From assembly GCF_020697055.1 (NCBI RefSeq), contig NZ_JAJFBP010000019.1, positions 1 to 64,000 on the forward strand: DNA of 64,000 nucleotides, given 5' to 3'. A program made the position numbers and the translations under genes. Shown piece after piece: positions 8,220 to 16,370 of this stretch. Below the pieces are notes generated by a model. That model did no database searches, was not told the DNA's origin, and saw only the letters and a program-made list of their open reading frames with translations. This stretch comes from Panacagrimonas sp. (GTDB taxonomy: Bacteria > Pseudomonadota > Gammaproteobacteria > Nevskiales > Nevskiaceae). Position 1 is the stretch's first letter, and each line of letters begins with the position of its first letter.

Positions 8220-9779
8220 TCAGGGCGAGACGACGCTGACGTCGGCGCGACGCTCGCCGGTCTGGGCCTGGTTCGAGACGTCGATTCGGCTGCGCGGCAG
8301 ACCCAGCGAGGCCAGGTACGAGGTGACGCTGCCCGCGCGGCTCTCGGCGAGCCGCTGCGCGGTGGCGCCGGCTTCGCCGGTGCCGATGCCGGTCACGATC
8401 GTGATCCGCGACGTCGTGTCGGCGAGCATCATGCGCGTCGCCGTCTGCACGAAGCCGTTCAACGCGCGCATCGAGGTCTCGTCGAGCACCGCGCTGAAGG
8501 GCTCGAACGACACCGTCGCCCGCGTCAGCGTGCGCGGCGCCGAGGCGGGTTGCGCGATGGCCGGCGGCGCGGGTCGTGTCGATGAGGGCGGCGCAGGCCC
8601 AGCCGGACGCGGCGACGGCGGATTCGGCAGCGCGCGCGGCGGCGGATCCGGGAAGACCCGCTGCGCGGGTGCAGCGACCGCAGCCGCGGCTGGTGCGGGC
8701 GTCGCGACCGCGGGTGCCGCGACGGGCGCCGCAGGTGCCGGCGGCGGCGCGGCCACTCGACCCGACACGCGCAGCTCCACGCGACAGTTGCGCGGCTGGT
8801 CGGTGCCGTAGAAGCGCGGTTCGTTGATGCCCGGGACGCGCATCGTGATGCGCTGCGCCGGAACACCGGCCGCGATCAGCGCATCGCGGACCGCGGTGGC
8901 GCGCGCCAACGACACGCGCGGCACCGACATGCCGTCGAACTTGATGTCGCCGTGACCGGACACGACCAGGCTCAGCGCCGGGTTGTGCTCCAGTTCCAGC
9001 ATCAGCTCGCGCGCGCTCTGCCTGACCGCACGCGAGTTGCCCCAGCCCAGGCCGGACTCGCCCTCGTCGAAGTAGAACGTGCGATCGGGTTGCGCCGGCG
9101 ACGACACGGCCGCCGGCTTCGGTGCAGGTGCAGACGCCTCCGGCGGCAGCGATCGGCCCGGGGCCACCGGCACGACGATCGGCGACGCCGAAATCACCAC
9201 CGGCGGCGGTGTCGTCGGCGCGGTCGTAGCAGGAGCAGGCGCGGCCCTCGCGGGAGGCGGCGCGGTTGCAGCGGGAGCAGGTGCGGTGCTCACCGGAGGC
9301 GGCGCGATCGCGACGGGAACCGGCGCGGGCCTTGATGGGGGCGGCGCGACCGCCACCGGGACCGCGGCGCGTCGCATCGGCGGTGCCGAGGCGACCTGCC
9401 CGGCGGCGCAGCCTCGCGCATCGACGCGCGTCCCCGGCGCCGAGCTCATGCAACGGTCGACCCCATCGGCGACACCGTCGAGATCCTCGTCCATTGCGCA
9501 GCCCTGCGCATCGACGACGGCGCCCGGCGGAGACAGCGGACACGCATCGACCGCGTCGGCGACCTGGTCTTCATCTTCGTCGCCCGGGGTCGAGCAGCCG
9601 TTGGGGCCCACGACGATGCCGCGCGGCGAATACAGGCAGGCGTCGCGCTCGTCCGCAATGCCGTCGGCGTCACCGTCGGCGCCCAGCTGCGCCGACGCCG
9701 GCACCGCGATCGCCACCATCAGCGCCGCGCCGACGGCCGCCGAACGCAATCGCGGCTTGTTCACGGCGTCATTTCGCAC
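8220..9779 (-). CDS. OmpA-like envelope protein with thrombospondin type 3 repeats and two OmpA-type modules
   Basis: The 519-residue protein starts at GTG 9779 (another GTG at 9764 would avoid overlap with the upstream gene). It has a signal peptide ending in VPASA-Q. Three thrombospondin type 3-like calcium repeats follow (about residues 34-125), each with Asp-rich DxDxDGxAD and ending in GC. A Pro/Ala/Val-rich linker (about 130-215) comes next, then an OmpA-like module (FYFDEGESGLGW to NCRVELRVSG). A second Pro/Ala linker leads to a second OmpA-like module (ATVSFEPFSAVLD to RRADVSVV). The peptidoglycan-binding residues look less conserved than in the neighbour. It probably bridges outer membrane and cell wall. 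It overlaps the upstream OmpA gene by 11 bases. Confidence 0.78.
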   Translation of the reverse strand: MRNDAVNKPRLRSAAVGAALMVAIAVPASAQLGADGDADGIADERDACLYSPRGIVVGPNGCSTPGDEDEDQVADAVDACPLSPPGAVVDAQGCAMDEDLDGVADGVDRCMSSAPGTRVDARGCAAGQVASAPPMRRAAVPVAVAPPPSRPAPVPVAIAPPPVSTAPAPAATAPPPARAAPAPATTAPTTPPPVVISASPIVVPVAPGRSLPPEASAPAPKPAAVSSPAQPDRTFYFDEGESGLGWGNSRAVRQSARELMLELEHNPALSLVVSGHGDIKFDGMSVPRVSLARATAVRDALIAAGVPAQRITMRVPGINEPRFYGTDQPRNCRVELRVSGRVAAPPPAPAAPVAAPAVATPAPAAAAVAAPAQRVFPDPPPRALPNPPSPRPAGPAPPSSTRPAPPAIAQPASAPRTLTRATVSFEPFSAVLDETSMRALNGFVQTATRMMLADTTSRITIVTGIGTGEAGATAQRLAESRAGSVTSYLASLGLPRSRIDVSNQAQTGERRADVSVVSP

Positions 9780-10881
9780 GCGTGCGGACTTCGCTGCGCC
9801 GATTCAGCGCCCGACCTTCGTCGGTCTCGTTGGTGGCCTTGGGCCGTGTCTCGCCGTACGACTGCAGGTTGATGCGGGTGCCGTCGACACCTTTGCGCTG
9901 CAGGTACTGCTTGACGACGTTCGCACGGCGTTCGGACAGGCCCTGGTTGTAGCCGTCGGTGCCGACCGCGTCGGTGTGTCCGGCGACGTCGACCTTGAGA
10001 TCGGGGTATTCGCGGGTCAGGTCCTGGATCACCTTGGATGCGCCGTCGAGCAGCGACTTGGCGTAGTCGGTCAGCTCCGAGCGGTCGAAGGCGAAGTGCA
10101 CGTCGTCGAACTTCTGGTTCGGGTCGCCCTTGGCCGCGGCCTTCACCGCCGGGCATCCCTTGGCATCGACCGGCGTGCCCTTGGGCGTTTCCGGACACAG
10201 GTCGGCGGTGTCGCAGACGCTGTCGCCGTCGCTGTCGACGCAGGCGGCGGGTGCCGGCGGCGGCGCGCTCGCCGCACGCGCGCCCAGCGGCACCACCAGG
10301 CCGACCTTCATCACGGCTTCGCCCACGTCGTCCTGCTGATCGCGGTCCAACGCGTCTTCGCTGAAGAAGATGCGGCGATAGCGCACGTCGCCGCGTACGC
10401 CCAGATCCAGACCGGCGATCTGGAAGAACTTCATGAAGCCCAGGCCGACGTCCGCGAAAGGATCGGTCGAAGACGTTCCGGTTCCCTTGATGTCGGTCAC
10501 GATGCCGCCGAGCCCGAGACCGAAATACGGCGAGAAGGCGGGAGAGCGGCTGTAGAAGAACAGGCCGTCGATCTTGCCGCCGTAGTCGCGCATGCTCGAG
10601 CCGGCCGCGTCGCCGGTGTAGTTGTGTCCGAACGCCGCGATCTCGAAACCGAGCCAGCGGTTGATCGGCTTGCCGACGCTTAGCTGCAGGCCCTTGCCTT
10701 CGTTGAACGCCCGCGTGGGAACGCCGACGAGATCCCCGCGATCGTCCTCCTGCGGGACATAGCTGAAGAGCGCCGAGAGGTAGGGCCGCATCTCCATCTC
10801 GGAAGGCGCTTCGTCCGCCTGCGCCGGTACGCTTGCCAACGCAGCTGCCGCGAGCAGGCCGATCCCCATCAGTCTGTTCAT
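9769..10881 (-). CDS. OmpA family outer-membrane protein
   Basis: A 370-residue protein with a signal peptide (cleavage near VPAQA-DEAP). An N-terminal beta-barrel of about 200 residues (alternating patterns such as YFGLGLGGIVTDIKG, ending VGLVVPLGAR) comes first. One thrombospondin type 3 repeat follows (DSDGDSVCDTADLCPETPKG). The C-terminal OmpA domain has VDVAGHTDAVGTDGYNQGLSERRA, including the Asp and Arg that bind diaminopimelate. It anchors the outer membrane to peptidoglycan. It is the first gene of a two-gene unit with the TSP3/OmpA-like gene and is divergent from the SohB-like gene. Confidence 0.9.
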   Translation of the reverse strand: MNRLMGIGLLAAAALASVPAQADEAPSEMEMRPYLSALFSYVPQEDDRGDLVGVPTRAFNEGKGLQLSVGKPINRWLGFEIAAFGHNYTGDAAGSSMRDYGGKIDGLFFYSRSPAFSPYFGLGLGGIVTDIKGTGTSSTDPFADVGLGFMKFFQIAGLDLGVRGDVRYRRIFFSEDALDRDQQDDVGEAVMKVGLVVPLGARAASAPPPAPAACVDSDGDSVCDTADLCPETPKGTPVDAKGCPAVKAAAKGDPNQKFDDVHFAFDRSELTDYAKSLLDGASKVIQDLTREYPDLKVDVAGHTDAVGTDGYNQGLSERRANVVKQYLQRKGVDGTRINLQSYGETRPKATNETDEGRALNRRSEVRTRAK

Positions 10882-11042
10882 TGGTCCCGACTCCCCAACA
10901 CGATTGTTCGATTGCCGCTTGTTCGCGACGGTATCATACGTCCCGATTTGCGCGTCGCGACAATGGGTTGACGTCGCGTCCCCACTTTCGACGCCGCGGC
11001 TCGCGGTGGCCGATCGGATCCCTGAATGGAGAGCGTCGCGTG

Positions 11043-12065
11043 ATGGAGTTCGTGTCCGAGTACGGACTGTTCCTGGCCAAGTCGGTGACGCTGGTCGTGG
11101 CGGTGCTGCTGGTCGCCGCCGGCCTCTTCTCGATGGCCCGCGGAGCGCGCGGTCACGGCGCAGAGCGCCTCGAGGTGCGCAATCTCAACGAACGACTGCG
11201 CGAACTCGGCGACGCACTGCATGACGAGATGCTCGACGCGCCCGAGCGCAAGCGCCTGGTCAAGGCGCGACGCGCCGAGGAGAAAGCCCAGCGCAAGGCA
11301 CGCGCCAAGGGCGTCGCGCCGCGGCCGCGCGTCTTCGTGCTCGACTTCCACGGTGACCTGCAGGCACACGCCGTCGCCAGCCTGCGCCAGGAGATCAGCT
11401 CGGTGCTGCAGGTGGCGCGCAAGGAGGACGAGATCCTGCTGCGGCTCGAAAGCGCGGGCGGACTGGTCCACGCCTACGGCCTGGCGGCTTCGCAGCTGGT
11501 GCGCGTGCGCGCACGCGGGCTGCGACTGACCGTTGCGGTCGACAAGGTCGCGGCCAGCGGCGGCTATCTGATGGCCTGCGTCGCCGACCGGATCCTGGCG
11601 GCGCCGTTCGCGGTCGTCGGCTCGATCGGCGTGGTCGCGCAGATCCCCAACTTCAACCGCCTGCTGCGCAAGAACGCGATCGACCTGGAGCTGCATACGG
11701 CCGGCGAGTTCAAGCGCACGCTCACGCTGTTCGGGGAGAACACCGAGGCCGCGCGCGCCAAGTTCCGCGAGGAGCTCGAGGACACCCACGTGTTGTTCAA
11801 GCGCTTCATCGCCGAACACCGGCCGACGCTGGACCTGGACCGCGTCGCCACCGGCGAGCACTGGTTCGGCACGCGTGCGGCCGAGCTGCGGCTCGTGGAC
11901 GAGCTGCGCAGCAGCGACGACTACCTGCTGCAGCGCGTGGAAGATGCCGACGTGTTCGAAGTGCGCTACCGCCTGCGCAAGGCGCTGTCCGAACGCCTGG
12001 GCGTGGGCCTTGCGAAGCTCACCACCGCGTTCGGACGCAAGGCTCTGGAACCGGAACTTCCCTGA
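11043..12065 (+). CDS. sohB: S49 family peptidase, SohB-like
   Basis: Beginning at ATG 11043 (GGAGAG 9 bases upstream), 340 residues. An N-terminal membrane helix at about residues 8-30 is followed by a charged Lys/Arg/Ala-rich cytoplasmic or periplasmic segment. The ClpP-like serine protease fold starts at VFVLDFHGDLQAHAVASL. The nucleophile serine lies in VAASGGYLMACVAD and the general-base lysine in GEFKRTLTLFGENTE, the Ser-Lys dyad of signal-peptide peptidase A/SohB proteins. Length and N-terminal extension fit SohB rather than SppA. It probably degrades peptides or membrane-associated proteins at the inner membrane. Confidence 0.88.
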   Translation: MEFVSEYGLFLAKSVTLVVAVLLVAAGLFSMARGARGHGAERLEVRNLNERLRELGDALHDEMLDAPERKRLVKARRAEEKAQRKARAKGVAPRPRVFVLDFHGDLQAHAVASLRQEISSVLQVARKEDEILLRLESAGGLVHAYGLAASQLVRVRARGLRLTVAVDKVAASGGYLMACVADRILAAPFAVVGSIGVVAQIPNFNRLLRKNAIDLELHTAGEFKRTLTLFGENTEAARAKFREELEDTHVLFKRFIAEHRPTLDLDRVATGEHWFGTRAAELRLVDELRSSDDYLLQRVEDADVFEVRYRLRKALSERLGVGLAKLTTAFGRKALEPELP

Positions 12066-12188
12066 GTGCGCGGCCGGCGCAAGGCTGACGACCTCGCGCG
12101 CGGGTTGTTAGGCTAGCGACTTGCACTGTGGCGACGGACCGCGCACGTCGCGGCGGTGCACACAACAACCAGAACGGGATCGATCACG

Positions 12189-12821
12189 ATGAAGCTGAGC
12201 AGCAAGTCGTTCGACAACGGGGGCGTCATGCCAGGACGCTGCGCCTTCGCGGTGAAGGCACCCAAGGGCCACGTCCGGCTGTCGGACAATCTCAACCCCG
12301 AGCTCAGCTGGACCGGCGCGCCGCCGGCCACCCGCAGCTTCGTGCTGCTCTGCATCGACCCGGACGTCCCGACCCGGCCGGACGACGTCAACAAGGAAGA
12401 TCGCGAAGTCCCGCTCAAGCTCGCGCGCACCACCTTCACGCACTGGGCGATGGTCGACATCCCCGCCACCGTCGATGCGATCGAGGAAGGTGCGTGCTCG
12501 CGCGGTGTCACCGCCCGCGGCAAGCGCGAACCCGGCGGACCCGAAGGTTCGCGCCAGGGCGTCAACGACTACACGGCCTGGTTCAAGGGCGATTCGGAAA
12601 TGGGCGGCGACTACCTGGGCTACGACGGCCCCTGCCCGCCCTGGAACGACAGCGTGGTGCACCACTACCGCTTCGATCTGCACGCACTGGACCTGGACCG
12701 GTGCCCGGTCGAGGGCTTGTTCACGGCCGCGGACGTGCAGAAAGCGATCCAGGGCCACGTCCTGGCCAGCGCCAGCCTGACCGCGCGGTACAGTCTGAAC
12801 CCGCGTATCCGCCTCCTCTGA
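12189..12821 (+). CDS. YbhB/YbcL-type phosphatidylethanolamine-binding protein (PEBP)
   Basis: 210 residues from ATG 12189. PEBP-family hallmarks are the segment LSWTGAPPATRSFVLLCIDPDVP (about residues 40-62, only the pattern is meant), THWAMVDIP, and the anion-pocket segment GYDGPCPPWNDSVVHHYRFDLHAL. It is larger than E. coli YbhB because of an internal segment after DPDVP (VNKEDREVPLKLARTT) and a loop with GGPEGSRQGVNDYTAWF. No signal peptide, so cytoplasmic. Bacterial members have no firmly assigned function. The gene stands alone between sohB and the protease gene. Confidence 0.88.
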   Translation: MKLSSKSFDNGGVMPGRCAFAVKAPKGHVRLSDNLNPELSWTGAPPATRSFVLLCIDPDVPTRPDDVNKEDREVPLKLARTTFTHWAMVDIPATVDAIEEGACSRGVTARGKREPGGPEGSRQGVNDYTAWFKGDSEMGGDYLGYDGPCPPWNDSVVHHYRFDLHALDLDRCPVEGLFTAADVQKAIQGHVLASASLTARYSLNPRIRLL

Positions 12822-12920
12822 ATCCGCCGCGAGCTCCGCGGCGTAGCGAACTCTGTGCAACCCGCGCGGTCCTAGCGCCCGACGGGGCCTGCTGGCCCAC
12901 TCCCACCAACCGAGGAATCG

Positions 12921-14327
12921 ATGTCCCGCAACCTTGCCCTGAAAGTCGCGGCGCCCCTGGTCGTGTCCGCTGGCGTGCTGTCGTTCGCATTCATGAGTTC
13001 GGCACCGGTGCCGGGCCAGGCCGACATCGTCGTGCCGATGCAGCAAGGCGTGCCCTCGCTCGCGCCGATGCTCAAGCAGGTCATGCCCGGCGTGGTGAAC
13101 ATTTCGGTCACGGCCAAGGTCGAGATCCAGAATCCGCTGCTCCAGGATCCGTTCTTCCGCCGTTTCTTCGAAGGCCCCAACGCGCCGGAGCAGCCGCAGG
13201 AGCGCGATGAGCAATCCACCGGCTCGGGCGTGATCGTCGACGCCGCCAAGGGTTACGTCATCACCAACAACCATGTCGTCGACCAGGCCGAGTCGATCAA
13301 GGTGCGCCTGTCGGACGATCGCGAGTTCGAAGCCAAGTTGATCGGCAAGGACCCGCAGACCGACGTGGCGATCCTGCAGATCAAGGCCGACAAGCTCACC
13401 GCCATTCCGCTGGCGGACTCCGACAAGGTGCAGGTGGGCGATTTCGTCGTCGCCATCGGCTCGCCGTTCGGCCTGCGCCAGACGGTGACCTCGGGAATCA
13501 TCAGCGCCACCGGGCGCTACACCGGCATCAGCGAAGGCGGCTACGAGGATTTCATCCAGACCGATGCGTCGATCAACCCGGGCAACTCCGGCGGCGCGCT
13601 GGTGAATCTCAACGGCCAGCTCGTCGGCATTCCTTCGAACATCCTGTCGCGCTCCGGCGGCAACATCGGCATCGGCTTCGCCATCCCGATCAACCAGGCC
13701 CGCGGCGTGATGAGCCAGCTCATCGAGCACGGCTCGGTGCAGCGCGGACGCATCGGCGTGGTCGGTCAGGACGTGACGCCGGACCTGGCCAAGGCCTTCG
13801 GCCTGCCGTCGGCGCGTGGCGCGGTGGTCGCGCAGGTCGTACCGGATTCGCCGGCGGCCAAGGCGGGGCTCAAGCCCGAGGACATCGTGCTCGAAGCCAA
13901 CGGCCGCGAAGTGCAGAGCATGGCGCAGCTGCGCAACATCGTCGGCCTGATGCGCGTGGGCGAGAAGGTGGACCTCAAGGTCCTGCGTGAAGGCAAGCCG
14001 CGCAACCTCACCGTCGTGATCGGCAAGGACACCGAGCAGGCGAGCTCCGCGGAGAACCTGCATCCGGCGCTGACCGGCGCGACGTTCGCTCCGCTGGACG
14101 ATGCGACCGCCAAGAGCACCAAGACCCAGGGCGTGCTGGTGCAGAAGGTCGCGCCGGGATCGCCCGCGGCTCGCACCGGACTGCGCGACGGCGACGTCGT
14201 GCTCGCGGTGAATCGCGAGCCGACGCCGGACCTGGCCAAGTTCAACAAGCTCGCCGGCGTCAAGGAAGGCCAGCTGCTGCTGCACGTCCAGCGCGGCAAC
14301 GGCGCGCTCTTCATCATCGTTCGCTGA
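12921..14327 (+). CDS. degQ: DegQ/DegP-family periplasmic serine endoprotease
   Basis: A 468-residue HtrA protease with a signal sequence over residues 1-34. A DPFFRRFF linker segment is followed by the trypsin-like domain with catalytic triad H118 (TNNHVVD), D148 (QTDVAIL) and S223 (GNSGGAL). Two PDZ domains follow (about 265-355 and 375-465), each with an APDSPAAKAGL-like start. Two PDZ domains and this length fit DegQ/DegP/MucD rather than DegS. It degrades or refolds misfolded envelope proteins. A GAGGA ribosome site precedes the ATG. No rpoE or mucAB genes adjoin it. Confidence 0.92.
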   Translation: MSRNLALKVAAPLVVSAGVLSFAFMSSAPVPGQADIVVPMQQGVPSLAPMLKQVMPGVVNISVTAKVEIQNPLLQDPFFRRFFEGPNAPEQPQERDEQSTGSGVIVDAAKGYVITNNHVVDQAESIKVRLSDDREFEAKLIGKDPQTDVAILQIKADKLTAIPLADSDKVQVGDFVVAIGSPFGLRQTVTSGIISATGRYTGISEGGYEDFIQTDASINPGNSGGALVNLNGQLVGIPSNILSRSGGNIGIGFAIPINQARGVMSQLIEHGSVQRGRIGVVGQDVTPDLAKAFGLPSARGAVVAQVVPDSPAAKAGLKPEDIVLEANGREVQSMAQLRNIVGLMRVGEKVDLKVLREGKPRNLTVVIGKDTEQASSAENLHPALTGATFAPLDDATAKSTKTQGVLVQKVAPGSPAARTGLRDGDVVLAVNREPTPDLAKFNKLAGVKEGQLLLHVQRGNGALFIIVR

Positions 14328-14338
14328 TCGTCGACACC

Positions 14339-14359
14339 GCGGCCCGCTGTGCGGGCCGC
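14339..14359 (+). terminator. hairpin after the DegQ-type gene
   Basis: GCGGCCCGC (14339-14347) pairs perfectly with GCGGGCCGC (14351-14359) around a TGT loop, 12 bases after the stop codon. There is no T-run behind it, so it is a pause or weak terminator candidate. Confidence 0.45.
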
Positions 14360-14381
14360 CCGTCGCGGGAAAGGGCCGGGC

Positions 14382-14387
14382 TATACT
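14382..14387 (+). promoter_or_regulatory. -10-like element before the zapA pair
   Basis: TATACT located 29 bases before the GTG start of the small coiled-coil gene; no convincing -35. Confidence 0.35.
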
Positions 14388-14415
14388 CCGGCCCGATCCC
14401 TCTCCGGCGGCCGAC

Positions 14416-14625
14416 GTGCTCGAAGCGGAACTCGAACAGCTCGAACAACGCGTGCAACGACTGGTCGCCGCCTATCGGCAGGCCAAGCTCGAGGCCAAGC
14501 GCGCGATCCAGGAGCGTGATCGCCTGACGGCGCTCAACAGCGAACTGCGCCGTCGCATCGAAGGCGTGGTCGATCGGGTACGCAAGCTCGAAAACGAACA
14601 AGGATCGGAGGAGGAACAGACATGA
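14416..14625 (+). CDS. TIGR02449-type small coiled-coil protein upstream of zapA
   Basis: A 69-residue, highly charged protein with a GTG start. Nearly the whole length is predicted coiled coil (heptad-like LEQLEQRVQRLVAAYRQAKLEAKRA, pattern over residues 4-28). It matches the small proteins regularly encoded just before zapA in gammaproteobacteria (TIGR02449), which look ZapB-like. Its stop overlaps the zapA start in ATGA, so translation is coupled. A role with ZapA at the division ring is inferred from context only. Confidence 0.85.
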   Translation: MLEAELEQLEQRVQRLVAAYRQAKLEAKRAIQERDRLTALNSELRRRIEGVVDRVRKLENEQGSEEEQT

Positions 14626-14948
14626 GTCCGCGTGCCGCGCCTCCAGAACCCGAGAATCTCAGCGTCACCGTGCGCATCATGGGGCGCGAGTACACCGTCG
14701 TGTGTCCGCAGGAAGAACACGAGGCGCTGGTCGCGTCGGCCGACTTCCTCAACGACCGCATGATGGCGATCCGCAAGCGCGGCAAGGCACTCGGCGCCGA
14801 GCGCATCGCGGTGATGGCCGCGCTCAACCTCGCACGCGAACTGCTCGAGGCGCGTGGATCCGAGAAAGTGCTTCCTCCGGACAGCGCCTCCATCGAGCGC
14901 GTGAAGCAGCTGCGGCTGGATATCGACTCGACGCTCTCGCTCGAATAG
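14622..14948 (+). CDS. zapA: cell division protein ZapA
   Basis: 108 residues with the ZapA pattern. The N-terminal globular part (SVTVRIMGREYTVVCP) is followed by LVASADFLNDRMMAIRKRGK and a C-terminal helix. ZapA binds and bundles FtsZ filaments at the septum. A strong GGAGGAGG-like ribosome site precedes ATG 14622. The neighbours (coiled-coil gene upstream, 6S RNA and fau downstream) are the canonical gammaproteobacterial arrangement, which strengthens the call. Confidence 0.95.
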   Translation: MSPRAAPPEPENLSVTVRIMGREYTVVCPQEEHEALVASADFLNDRMMAIRKRGKALGAERIAVMAALNLARELLEARGSEKVLPPDSASIERVKQLRLDIDSTLSLE

Positions 14949-14982
14949 CGCGACGAGCGCGCATCTCGAGCCGATGAGGCCC

Positions 14983-15010
14983 TTGGGATTGCGCGATCAG
15001 ATGCTATATC
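14983..15010 (+). promoter_or_regulatory. sigma-70-type promoter of 6S RNA
   Basis: TTGGGA at 14983-14988, a 16-base spacer, then TATATC at 15005-15010. The predicted start falls at about 15016-15018, exactly at the base of the closing stem of the 6S RNA. Confidence 0.65.
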
Positions 15011-15017
15011 TTGTCTC

Positions 15018-15201
15018 GTGCCTCTCGTAGCGCCCAAGCGTGCTCCAAGCCCCTTGAGCCTATTTTCACCACCAGGGAGCCTTACCCGTTTCTGGCGTGC
15101 AGGCCCGCGATTTCGGCGGGAAGCCCGATGATCTGGCGCGGCACCCACTTGAGACCTTCGTCTCAAGGACCCGAGCAAGCTTCGGGCGCCGCGGGGGGCA
15201 C
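15018..15201 (+). ncRNA. ssrS: 6S RNA
   Basis: Located between zapA and fau, the standard site of ssrS. The ends pair (GTGCCTC at 15018-15024 with GGGGCAC at 15195-15201; then GCGCCC with GGGCGC and GCTC with GAGC), giving the closing stem. The conserved 5' block CCCTTGAGCCTATTTTCACC and 3' block CACTTGAGACCTTCGTCTCA match the E. coli 6S blocks CCCCTGAGCCGATATTTCA and CACCTTGAACCAAGGGTTCA in position and pattern. Predicted length is 184 nt, the same as in E. coli. 6S RNA mimics an open promoter and sequesters sigma-70 RNA polymerase in stationary phase. Ends are accurate to a few bases. Confidence 0.9.
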
Positions 15202-15232
15202 CTCGAATTCGTCATCGTCCACGTCGACCGAC

Positions 15233-15811
15233 GTGGCGGCATTCAAATCGCAACTGCGGCGCCATCTGCGCATCGCGCGTGGCGCGATTCCCGCGTCCGA
15301 CGCGCGGCGTGCCGCACGTCGCGCCGCCCTGCACCTGCTGCGCTCGGGACGCCTGGATCGGGCGCGCTGCGTCGCGGTCTATCTCGCGACCGGCTCGGAG
15401 CTCGATACCGCGCCGCTGATCCGCGCGCTGCATCGCGCGCGCAAGCGCGTGCTGGTGCCGACCGTCGATCCGGCTCGCGCCGGCACGATGCACCTGGTCC
15501 GCCTGGCACCGGACAGCCCGCTGCGTCGCCGCCGGTTCGGCATCGGCGAGCCGGTCGATCGCCGCCGGCTCCCGTTCGTTCGCGTCGACGTCATGGTGCT
15601 GCCGTTGCGCGGTTTCGATCGGCACGGGACGCGACTGGGCAGCGGCGCCGGCTATTACGATCGCTGGCTCGCGCGCGCCGCGTTTCGGCCGTACTGCGTG
15701 GGTTATGCCTTCGCCCAGCAGGAAGTGCCCGAACTGCCACGTGAAGCACACGACCAGCGTCTCGATGCGATCTGTACCGAACGCGGGCTGCGACGCGTGG
15801 CTGCGCGATAA
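15233..15811 (+). CDS. fau: 5-formyltetrahydrofolate cyclo-ligase
   Basis: 192 residues from GTG 15233. The frame is open further upstream, but that stretch is the 6S RNA gene. The family pattern is clear: FKSQLRRHLRIARGAIP at the start, VAVYLATGSELDTAPLIRAL, VLVPTVDP, and the nucleotide-binding block RLGSGAGYYDRWLA (about residues 136-149). C-terminal HDQRLDAICTERGLRRV completes it. It converts 5-formyl-THF to methenyl-THF with ATP. Co-transcription from the 6S promoter is known in E. coli and is likely here given the 31-base gap. Confidence 0.92.
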   Translation: MAAFKSQLRRHLRIARGAIPASDARRAARRAALHLLRSGRLDRARCVAVYLATGSELDTAPLIRALHRARKRVLVPTVDPARAGTMHLVRLAPDSPLRRRRFGIGEPVDRRRLPFVRVDVMVLPLRGFDRHGTRLGSGAGYYDRWLARAAFRPYCVGYAFAQQEVPELPREAHDQRLDAICTERGLRRVAAR

Positions 15812-15827
15812 TCGCGCCGCCTTTTTT
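15803..15827 (+). terminator. intrinsic terminator overlapping the fau stop codon
   Basis: GCGCG (15803-15807) pairs with CGCGC (15813-15817) around a loop that contains the TAA stop of fau; six T residues follow at 15822-15827. Confidence 0.5.
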
Positions 15828-15849
15828 ACCGTCGCAGGAACCCCGCGCA

Positions 15850-16323
15850 ATGGCCTACTGGCTGATGAAGTCCGAGCCCGACTGTTTCTCGATCGACGAT
15901 CTCGCCGCGCGACCCAAGCAGACCGAGGCCTGGGACGGCGTGCGCAATTACCAGGTGCGCAACATGTTCCGCGACGACATGAAGCCGGGCGATCTGGCGT
16001 TCTTCTACCACTCCACCTGCCCGCAACCCGGTATCTACGGGCTGATGGAGATCGTCTCGCACGCGTATCCGGACCCGACGCAGTTCGATCCCAGGCACGA
16101 GCACTACGACGCCGGCGCCAAGCGTGAGGAACCGCGCTGGCTGCTGGTCGACGTGAAGTTCAAGCGCAAGTTCGCCAAGCCCGTGCTGCTCGACGTGCTG
16201 CGCGAGCAGGAATCCCGCTTCAAGGGTCTACGCATCCTCGAGCGCGGCTCGCGCCTGTCGGTGACGCCGGTCTCGGCGTCTCACTGGAAAGCGATCCTGA
16301 AGCTCGCCGGCGAGAAGCCGTAG
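15850..16323 (+). CDS. EVE domain protein
   Basis: A 157-residue, single-domain EVE protein (PUA-like fold). It starts MAYWLMKSEPDCFSIDDL and contains TEAWDGVRNYQVRNMFRDDM, GDLAFFYHSTC and PGIYGLMEIV, the usual signature blocks of stand-alone bacterial EVE proteins of this length. The fold is thought to bind modified nucleobases in DNA or RNA; the physiological role is unknown. AGGAA precedes the ATG. It lies head-to-tail with fau and converges on ilvA. Confidence 0.93.
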   Translation: MAYWLMKSEPDCFSIDDLAARPKQTEAWDGVRNYQVRNMFRDDMKPGDLAFFYHSTCPQPGIYGLMEIVSHAYPDPTQFDPRHEHYDAGAKREEPRWLLVDVKFKRKFAKPVLLDVLREQESRFKGLRILERGSRLSVTPVSASHWKAILKLAGEKP

Positions 16324-16339
16324 TCGGTAGGGCGCGAAA

Positions 16340-16352
16340 GGCGCGAAGCGCC
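16340..16352. terminator. short hairpin between convergent EVE and ilvA genes
   Basis: GGCGC pairs with GCGCC around a GAA loop; no T-run on either side, so termination is uncertain. Confidence 0.25.
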
Positions 16353-16370
16353 GCATCCCGCCGGCTTCGA

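Noticed and set aside
12108-14285. A 725-codon minus-strand frame opposite the PEBP and DegQ-type genes
   Set aside because: Composition (His, Arg, Asp, Gly runs) is typical of antisense frames in GC-rich DNA, and both plus-strand genes have complete catalytic motifs and ribosome sites.
15011-15232. N-terminal extension of fau
   Set aside because: The stretch is the 6S RNA gene, with conserved blocks and a closing stem.
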